Positions 58,501 to 64,000 of a DNA stretch of 64,000 nt are shown here, in pieces. The stretch is taken from contig CM074855.1 in assembly GCA_037501455.1 (NCBI GenBank), forward strand, positions 31,591,001 through 31,655,000, written 5' to 3'. The notes beneath the pieces are model-generated. The model saw nothing but the letters and a program-made list of their open reading frames with translations. It was not told the origin of the DNA and ran no database searches. How positions within the stretch are numbered: the stretch's first letter is position 1; the number at the start of each line of letters is the position of its first letter. The position numbers were made by a program, and so were the translations under genes. The stretch is from Lantana camara. Taxonomy: Eukaryota; Streptophyta; Magnoliopsida; Lamiales; Verbenaceae.

Positions 58501-58830
58501 TGGTTAGTACTATGTATAAGATTTGATAATATGTATAATATGTTAAGTTATGTTTTGTAATTCGGTGTAAAGGCATGTAATAAGTGATTTTTGATTGCTC
58601 TTAGTTTGGATGCATGTGTTTAGCTTTGATGTATGTTCCTGGTAGCTTCCGCATTTGCTTTTATTTTACTCTTGTACGCTCTATTTAGGGTCTAGACCAC
58701 CTAGCTTAGAGGTGTGTTTTGTTTGTCTCCCGTTCGCCATGGTTTGATGCGTGGGCGGAGTTTCTATTTTGTTCTACGTGTTGGGCTATGGTGCGGGGGG
58801 ATGTGGCGCCCTCTGCTCCGGGGCGCTACT
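55578..58830 (+). repeat. Gag-only element, 3' LTR (3253 bp)
   Basis: Complete LTR from TGTAACATCCCGC to GGGGCGCTACT. Landmarks: GGAATTCG/CGAATTCC hairpin near 55940-55965, donor AAAAG|GTAAGT 56315/56316, palindromes 56781-56908, exon-like block TTTTAG|57449-57510|GTGAGG, strong pyrimidine tract and TTGCAG at 58374, CTAGGCGG, GCTTCCGC, and the TGCGGGGGGATGTGGCGCC end block. Confidence 0.88.
56781..56908 (+). repeat. Palindrome array, gag-only element
   Basis: CTAACG/CGTTAG (56781-56794), GGGTAACG/CGTTACCC (56814-56831), ACCTCACTAACA/CGTTAGTGAGGT with one mismatch (56849-56874), GGGGACTAACG/CGTTAGTCCCC (56885-56908). Same order and core as in G but different outer arms in unit 3 (CTCAC/GTGAG against CCCAC/GTGGG). 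Confidence 0.88.
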
Positions 58831-59940
58831 CAAATAATATTTTGTATATATATATATATATCGAGTCTTTTCAAAGGAGTCTATGATTTTCAATGTAAAC
58901 CCTTTCTTTATGAATCCCACCTTATGGTTTTGGCGAGTTCAGTGAACACTATATTTATGGGGGCCCGGAACTTAGTGTATTGTGGCTAATCGGGGAGGCA
59001 AGGGCCGATGGGGATCCCTTGCACTAGTTCCAACAAATATGTACGACGTAACCAACCTTGCTAGGAGTTTTAGCTTGGAAGGGGAATCGGGCTTTTGAGG
59101 AGTCATGAACCTCTCTAGTCGTTATGTATGAGGTGGTCGAGTCTTGCTAACTCGTACACCGCCCAGAGGAAGAAGGTTGGTATTTGTATGTATGATTATG
59201 ATTATGTATGATTATGATTATGAAATGGATATGTATGATTATGTATGATCACTAATGAAAAGAATGATTTGATATGCACACACGAGGAGAAGGTTGGAGA
59301 TACCGCCCACTAGCCAGGGCTCACGTTATGACCATATGATTATGTTTATGAATGAAATTGGTAATCGTTGTAATTCCGAGCGTTGCGTTTCTTTTGTTTC
59401 AACCCACTTGCGAAATACCTTTAAAAACCTCATAAGGGATTATAGCTTGCATGTGTGAATGTTTAAATTATGAAGTACTATTACATTATGCCCCATTTTA
59501 TACCCACCAGTCTCCTATAGACTGAACCCGGATTGTTTTCAGTTTCTTGCAGTTTTGGAGTACTAGGCAGGGAGTCGTGTTGTCAAGTCTTTTGGTCAAG
59601 TTGAGTCTTGTCACACATGCACTCATTGTAACTCGTTCATTTATGAGCATTGTATGATTATGATTATTTTATGATTTGTGTATAAAATACGGGACTAGGT
59701 ATCTATGTTAGTTAAACCTGTTATCCTACTATTATTGGAATGAATTTAATTGCATCGCTTCCGCATTTGATTTCCCTTTTGGTATTTGTTGTTGGTTTTG
59801 AAGTTTTAGCTCCCGCCTAGCCTACTGAGCGAGTATGTCCCCGTTCGCTGTGAGCTTGGTTCATGTATGAATTCTCCATTTCATGTGCAGATTGGGCTCA
59901 TACTGCGGGGGATGTGGCGCCTCTTGCTCCGGGTGTTACA

Positions 59941-60559
59941 CACTGGGATGAACTGTTTACATATCGGGTACTAGCGGCACACGAGAGGGCTAATAATCCA
60001 CCACCTGGAGAAATGATGGTGTACAGGGATGCCGTAGTGGCAGGAGGATTAAGATTCCCAATTCCAATCCCAATGGCGAGTATTCTCAATTATTTGAACC
60101 TGAGCCCTTCACAAATTGTCTCAAATGGAAGCCCGCATTAACGTTTTCATAATTCTGATGAAATGCACTTGGAATGAGCCCTCAATCCATAAGTTCAATA
60201 GTCTGTTCCAGGTGGCCCGCTCACCTCGCTCGTCTCTGAGGGCGGGTTTCTAATACGTCCAAGCAAAATCTAATCTGAGATTAATTGACTCACTCTTGAT
60301 ATCATATGGTGATGACTGGAAGGAGAAGCTCTTCTTTGTGAGGGCCCCCAAGGGTGATGATTTTAGCGTCCCACGAGCGTGGGTTATCCATGGTGAGGGG
60401 CCTCTCGTAAAGTCCAGTTTAGAGCCCATATTCCCTTTATCATGGGCTCAGGATTTGGTCCTCATGATGAAGAACGACGGTTGGCCAATTACAGCCAAAA
60501 AATTAATAGATGATGAGGAGTTGCTATTCCTTTGCGGGTTCGTAACGATCCTGGCATGA
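59941..60559 (+). pseudogene. Antisense ORF, segment 3: Transposase_28-like core
   Basis: After the CACTG duplication the frame of segment 2 continues as HWDELFTYRVLAAHE, then GEMMVYRDAVVAGGLRFPIP and ILNYLNLSPSQIVSNG. This pattern (G-E-VY-GLR-P-P--ILN--LSP-Q--NG) is that of the plant 'putative gypsy type transposon' family (Pfam Transposase_28). A frameshift near 60125 moves it (ARINVFIILMKCTWNEPS), and 60296-60559 continues with YGDDWKEKLFFVRAP and a Trp-Val motif, the usual next part of the family. Frameshifts and stops make it a relic. The function of this protein is unknown even in intact elements. Confidence 0.72.
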
Positions 60560-60695
60560 TTGCTAACCCACCCGCTCGGAAATTGGAAAGAGATGGCTAG
60601 ATTCTAGGATACTAACTTTAGACTAAGAATGCTAACTTTGCCCCTTGTAAATCTTGATCTAGAAAGTCTGATCCCCGTTTTCTTCTTCTTTGGCA

Positions 60696-60815
60696 GGCTT
60701 TGAAATACTGATTGCGGGCAGAGGTGGTATGCAAAATGTGGCAGCAGTCCTGAGCACTGGGAGACACCCTCAGAACCAGCAACAACAACAACAACAACAA
60801 CAACAACAGCATCAG
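60696..60815 (+). pseudogene. Antisense ORF, segment 4: poly-Gln exon
   Basis: A pyrimidine-rich stretch ending TTCTTCTTTGGCAG (60695) looks like a 3' splice site. The frame after it runs GFEILIAGRGGMQNV and ends in a (CAA)n-coded Gln run (about 60777-60805), HQ and TAA at 60813-60815. An intron in this gene is inferred, not proven. Confidence 0.5.
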
Positions 60816-60938
60816 TAACGGCCTGGCTGCTCGGGCGACGGCCGAGGAGATGGCTGCAGTGGAGGAAGTTTGAGCACGTCTGGCAAGGGGCGAGGGAAAT
60901 TCCGAGGGGCAACCCCTAAAAACAGAATCATCCCTCGT
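60816..60938 (+). other. Tail of the Tat-like element
   Basis: Short remnant (GGCTGCTCGGGCGACGG...) between the poly-Gln exon and the LTR starting at 60939. It ends in CTCGT, the likely target site of the Athila-like insertion. Confidence 0.45.
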
Positions 60939-62480
60939 TGTTGTTATGATTTACTAAGTTAAACCAATCATGCAAGTGGACACTGAATATACACGTAGCA
61001 CAACAGGATCGTACCCACAGGGAAGAGAAATCAATCACCACTCAATATCTCTTTCTAATCTAAAGGCCAAACAAAATCAAGTTGATTGTTGTTTATCTAC
61101 TAGCACTAAATTAACAATTATTAAGATAAAGCACAAATAATATACTAACACGTGTGGATTAAATTCAGTAAACTAATTAAGTTGGGGAGTAATAACTTAT
61201 GCATTCATGATTCAATATAATACTCGTTTGACAAGTGCAATTCTACAACCTACTTACTAAAATTTGTTTTACCCTCTCTCAAGGTATAACCAAGTGCTTA
61301 ATTAATTTCAACGTTGCTCTCGTAATCATTAGTTACTTAATTAAACCATATGATCAAGACTAGTACAAATCAAGTTCTAGCTACTCGACATGGAATAAGA
61401 TTTACCAGTTGTATAGGGTAAGAACCAAATCTATTTCCATTCTAAGCCTAAAAGTTATGAAATCTATCTCAATTACCATTAATCTTTCGATAATTAGGTA
61501 ATCCTAGATTATGCTCAAGGTTGATAAGGCCTTTGCAATTCAATTCAAACCAAGTTTTCACACTAAGAATTAACACAAGTCATTCAAGCATCTTATCAAA
61601 TACATATCATGCATTCATCACACTCCCCTAGCCCTAGGGATTTAGCTACTGATAATTAACACAAAACTCATAAAACTGAAATAAATTGCATTAAAGAAGT
61701 TTATGTTCATCAAATCAAAACGAAGTCGCATAAACAAAAACCTAAACATTCATAAATTCAGGAAAAATGAATCTAACATGCAAAACTAACAAAAACAAAA
61801 CTAAGAGGAATTAGTTTAATGATTAAAGTAGTAAATAAAACCGAAAAATTTGAAATTGTTTGAAGAATTCAATACTTTCGTCTTCTGGAATTTCTCAGAA
61901 CAACTCTTTCAAAAGCTCCATATCTCTCTCTCCAAACTAGGTCACGAACTGAAGAAGCCATCCCACAAAATAACTCCAAAACACGAATAAATAGCAGCCC
62001 TAACTTCTGTCTTGCCGACTCTTGTAATGGACATTACCAACTCCAGAGAAAATCCCGCTAACGCGCGTTACTAGCATGAAATTACGGTTGTGCTTTTATA
62101 AGTTGTAACGGGTGTTACCGTTTTCCTTCCGTCCATGGGTAACGAGCATTACCCCTTCTACACCAATAATCTCTCCAACTACCTCTGGTAACAGGCGTTA
62201 CGAGCTTTCTTCTTCTAGGGAGTAACGAGCATTACTCCCATGCTTAGCCAAATATGAGGTTTTTGCGTCCGTTAAGGGGATTAACCAAAATGCTCTTCCA
62301 AGGAGTAATGGGGGTTACTCCTAATTCCTTAAAAAATGCTTGAATTCACCTTGTTCCGCCGTTTCTTAACTCCAACTTCAAAAATACCTAAAAGGAGCAA
62401 AATAAACACATAAACGCATCAAACGACAAAAAAGTATACTCAAATTAATGCTTAAATCCATGCAAATTCTACACTCAACA
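60939..62480 (-). repeat. 3' LTR of the Athila-like element
   Basis: TG...CA ends with a TGTTG/CAACA inverted repeat. AT-rich body with a palindrome array near its sense-strand start (62322-62058). The partner LTR is outside the window, so the target duplication cannot be checked. Confidence 0.65.
62058..62322 (-). repeat. TAACG palindrome array in the Athila-like LTR
   Basis: Units: 62058-62070 (CTAACGCGCGTTA), 62105-62118 (GTAACGGGTGTTAC), 62137-62155 (GGGTAACGAGCATTACCCC), 62187-62201 (GGTAACAGGCGTTAC), 62218-62239 (GGGAGTAACG/CATTACTCCC) and 62301-62322 (AGGAGTAA/TTACTCCT). Deviations are mostly C/T and G/A at CpG. Same core as in G, although the element is of a different lineage. Confidence 0.8.
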
Positions 62481-62990
62481 AATTCCCCCACACTTGCTTA
62501 TTGCTCGTCCTTGAGGAATATGAAAATAAAGAAAACACGTCTCCATCAAACCTTCTCCTCAAAGCAATCATCGAACCTTCGACAAAACAAGTCTAGCTCC
62601 TCAAATCAAGTACTCATAAACGGAAGATCATCAAACATAGTATGAAGAGTATACCCTTATGTATTGTGTGATTTCGAACGAAACAATGTACAAAGATTAG
62701 AATGATAAATTTACAATTTCCTCCTAAGGTCTAATCATCAACTTCGGAATACAATCTCCGCACCTATCTCCACTAATGGAGTCAAATCAAGACTTAGGAT
62801 TGGTAGGTCTTTCGAGCTTGCAATGTAGGCTTTGGGTAAGGTTATGGGATTTTTGGATTAAGTGACTACTTACCAAGTTTACATCGTTTAACCTTCTCGC
62901 ACGGCACTTTCATTCGCCTTTAAACACTTCCCCCACACTTAGACAATTATATCCCACTCTTTCAATTTCAAACTCTGCATGAATTTCTTC
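62306..62990 (-). repeat. 1-kb-spaced duplication, copy 1
   Basis: Matches 63316-64000 at an offset of exactly 1010 bp with about four differences (e.g. TTAAAAAA/TTCAAAAA, AAACGG/AAATGG, GTCTAA/GTCCAA, CGTTTA/CGTGTA). It starts inside the palindrome at 62301-62322 and spans LTR end, polypurine tract and internal DNA. Confidence 0.92.
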
Positions 62991-63073
62991 TTTTCTTTTC
63001 TTTTGCTCTTTCTTCTCTTTTTCTTATCTTTTCTTTTTCACTAATTTTTCTCATACTTTTTCTTTCTTTACAT
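62981..63073 (-). repeat. Long polypyrimidine tract (sense strand purine-rich)
   Basis: CTTCTTTTCTTTTC-type sequence over about 90 bp; on the element's sense strand it is a GA-rich tract about 500 bp upstream of the polypurine tract. Confidence 0.7.
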
Positions 63074-63099
63074 AAAACTCTTTCAACTTCAAAGCACAA

Positions 63100-63315
63100 T
63101 GTAACATCCCGGATTTCGGGGCCTAGAAGAAATAGGTAAGTCAAGGGATAGAAGAAAGCACCAATTCATTATGTATTTCATTTTATGTGAATAATGTCCT
63201 TTTATGCCTCGATTATTGAATTTTATTTCATTACAAGACTCATATCACTATTCATTCACCGAGTCAAAACCTTTACATATTCCTTATGAAACATTAGAAA
63301 ACCATATTTCACATT
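63100..63315 (+). repeat. 5' fragment of a gypsy LTR
   Basis: Starts TGTAACATCCCGGATTTCGG like the other gypsy LTRs, with TAGGTAAG soon after, but breaks off after 216 bp at the start of duplication copy 2. No 3' LTR end is present. Confidence 0.6.
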
Positions 63316-64000
63316 TAATGGGGGTTACTCCTAATTCCTTCAAAAATGCTTGAATTCACCTTGTTCCGCCGTTTCTTAACTCCAACTTCAAAAATACCTA
63401 AAAGGAGCAAAATAAACACATAAACGCATCAAACGACAAAAAAGTATACTCAAATTAATGCTTAAATCCATGCAAATTCTACACTCAACAAATTCCCCCA
63501 CACTTGCTTATTGCTCGTCCTTGAGGAATATGAAAATAAAGAAAACACGTCTCCATCAAACCTTCTCCTCAAAGCAATCATCGAACCTTCGACAAAACAA
63601 GTCTAGCTCCTCAAATCAAGTACTCATAAATGGAAGATCATCAAACATAGTATGAAGAGTATACCCTTATGTATTGTGTGATTTCGAACGAAACAATGTA
63701 CAAAGATTAGAATGATAAATTTACAATTTCCTCCTAAGGTCCAATCATCAACTTCGGAATACAATCTCCGCACCTATCTCCACTAATGGAGTCAAATCAA
63801 GACTTAGGATTGGTAGGTCTTTCGAGCTTGCAATGTAGGCTTTGGGTAAGGTTATGGGATTTTTGGATTAAGTGACTACTTACCAAGTTTACATCGTGTA
63901 ACCTTCTCGCACGGCACTTTCATTCGCCTTTAAACACTTCCCCCACACTTAGACAATTATATCCCACTCTTTCAATTTCAAACTCTGCATGAATTTCTTC
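63316..64000 (-). repeat. 1-kb-spaced duplication, copy 2 (cut by the window end)
   Basis: Second copy of 62306-62990. It contains the LTR end and polypurine tract again (about 63489-63507). The left junction lies in the middle of the former palindrome (TAATGGGGGTTACTCC without the left arm). Confidence 0.92.

Larger units (their letters stand above)
51513..58830 (+). mobile_element. Gag-only gypsy element (TR-GAG-like) in the right LTR of G
   Basis: Two LTRs starting TGTAACATCCCGCTCGTC enclose 2.7 kb that codes only for gag. Primer-binding site and polypurine tract are in place. The flanks CAACC and CAAAT are likely a decayed CAAAC duplication; the left LTR of G has GCCAAACAG at the site. 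The last LTR base is T instead of A. Elements with gag but no pol and long LTRs have been described in plants as TR-GAG; assignment to that type is by structure. Confidence 0.85.
39520..59940 (+). mobile_element. Gypsy element G, non-autonomous, with three nested insertions
   Basis: LTR element flanked by CACTG (39515-39519 and 59941-59945). Both LTRs start TGTAACGTCCCA and end GGGTGTTACA. The internal region (46456-49312) is 2.9 kb with a primer-binding site at the left and a polypurine tract at the right, but no gag or pol that I can recognise. Nested within: S2 and a copia solo LTR in the left LTR, the gag-only element in the right LTR. Without insertions the LTRs are about 2.5 kb (left, with two deletions) and 3.3 kb (right). 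Confidence 0.9.
49313..59940 (+). repeat. Right LTR of G, split by the gag-only element
   Basis: Pieces 49313-51512 and 58831-59940. Donor-like GAAG|GTAACT at 50054/50055, palindromes 50508-50636, exon-like block GTACAG|51367-51433|GTAAGG, then (second piece) CAGTC..GACTG 59508-59524, TTGCAG at 59552, CTAGG block and GGGTGTTACA end. A segment of about 30 bp (CTAAGACCATTTGGATTTCT) is repeated near 49668 and 49761. Confidence 0.88.
60939..64000 (-). mobile_element. Athila-like LTR element, partial (runs off the window)
   Basis: A 1542-bp LTR (60939-62480, TGTTGTTATG to ACTCAACA) is followed by AATTCCCCCACACTTGC, whose complement GCAAGTGTGGGGGAATT is the polypurine tract seen in Athila-type Ty3 elements. 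The LTR also has the stretch AGGATCGTACCCACAGGGAA (61005-61024) that I associate with such LTRs. The internal part is partly duplicated (62306-64000), interrupted by a gypsy LTR fragment. No coding region is reached. Clade assignment rests on recall. Confidence 0.6.

Noticed and set aside
60604..60912. Val- or Leu-rich minus-strand ORFs
   Set aside because: They are antisense readings of the (CAA)n poly-Gln tract.

Overview
This is nuclear DNA of a flowering plant, built almost entirely of nested LTR retrotransposons. I found no host gene, rRNA, tRNA gene or CRISPR. The plant assignment rests on Ty3/gypsy chromovirus-type pol, Ty1/copia pol, a plant-type LINE 3' end, a 'putative gypsy type transposon' antisense ORF, initiator-Met primer-binding sites (TGGTATCAGAGC) and LTRs of 2-4 kb. 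I cannot name the species.

Layout. 1-16284: 3' part of a decayed Tekay/Del-like Ty3 element (RT, RNase H, integrase, chromo-like tail, all with stops and frameshifts). Its 3' LTR is split by a 10.7-kb minus-strand element (5167-15901, TSD GTATG) with 4.1-4.2 kb LTRs and no coding capacity (LARD type). 16285-23830: an old minus-strand element without coding capacity; its left LTR is split by a 3160-bp gypsy solo LTR (16615-19774, TSD YTTTC). 23831-28335: AT-rich DNA with two related LTR-like segments, a tandem duplication and a LINE fragment. 28336-60815: relics of an antisense ORF of a Tat-like Ty3 element, cut twice: by a nearly intact minus-strand copia (29172-39312, TSD GACTG) and by a 20-kb plus-strand gypsy complex G (39520-59940, TSD CACTG). 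G itself holds a gypsy solo LTR (40641-43134, TSD TGTGT), a solo LTR of the same copia family (44430-46369, TSD CTTGG) and a gag-only element (51513-58830). From 60939 to the end: part of an Athila-like minus-strand element with a 1-kb tandem duplication.

How the parts relate. The gypsy LTRs (Ty3 #1, LARD, S1, S2, G, gag-only) share one architecture though their sequences differ: a TGTRACRYCCC start, a splice-donor-like AG|GT, a family-specific array of palindromes centred on ACG-SS-CGT (not seen in the LARD), a short exon-like block ending in |GTGAGG or similar, a CAGTC..GACTG stem-loop, a pyrimidine tract with TGCAG, a CTAGGCGG block, and an end like GTGCGGGGGATGTGGCGCC...TACA. This suggests a leader spliced inside the LTR, with intronic hairpins. 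Only Ty3 #1 keeps pol remnants; the LARD, G and the gag-only element are non-autonomous and would need enzymes from relatives.

The strongest candidates for something undescribed are (1) the LTR exon/intron plan with intronic palindrome arrays, (2) an array of stem-loops with matched stem changes upstream of the 3' LTR in the LARD and in G, and (3) two hairpin clusters in the copia leader. All comparisons were made by eye.
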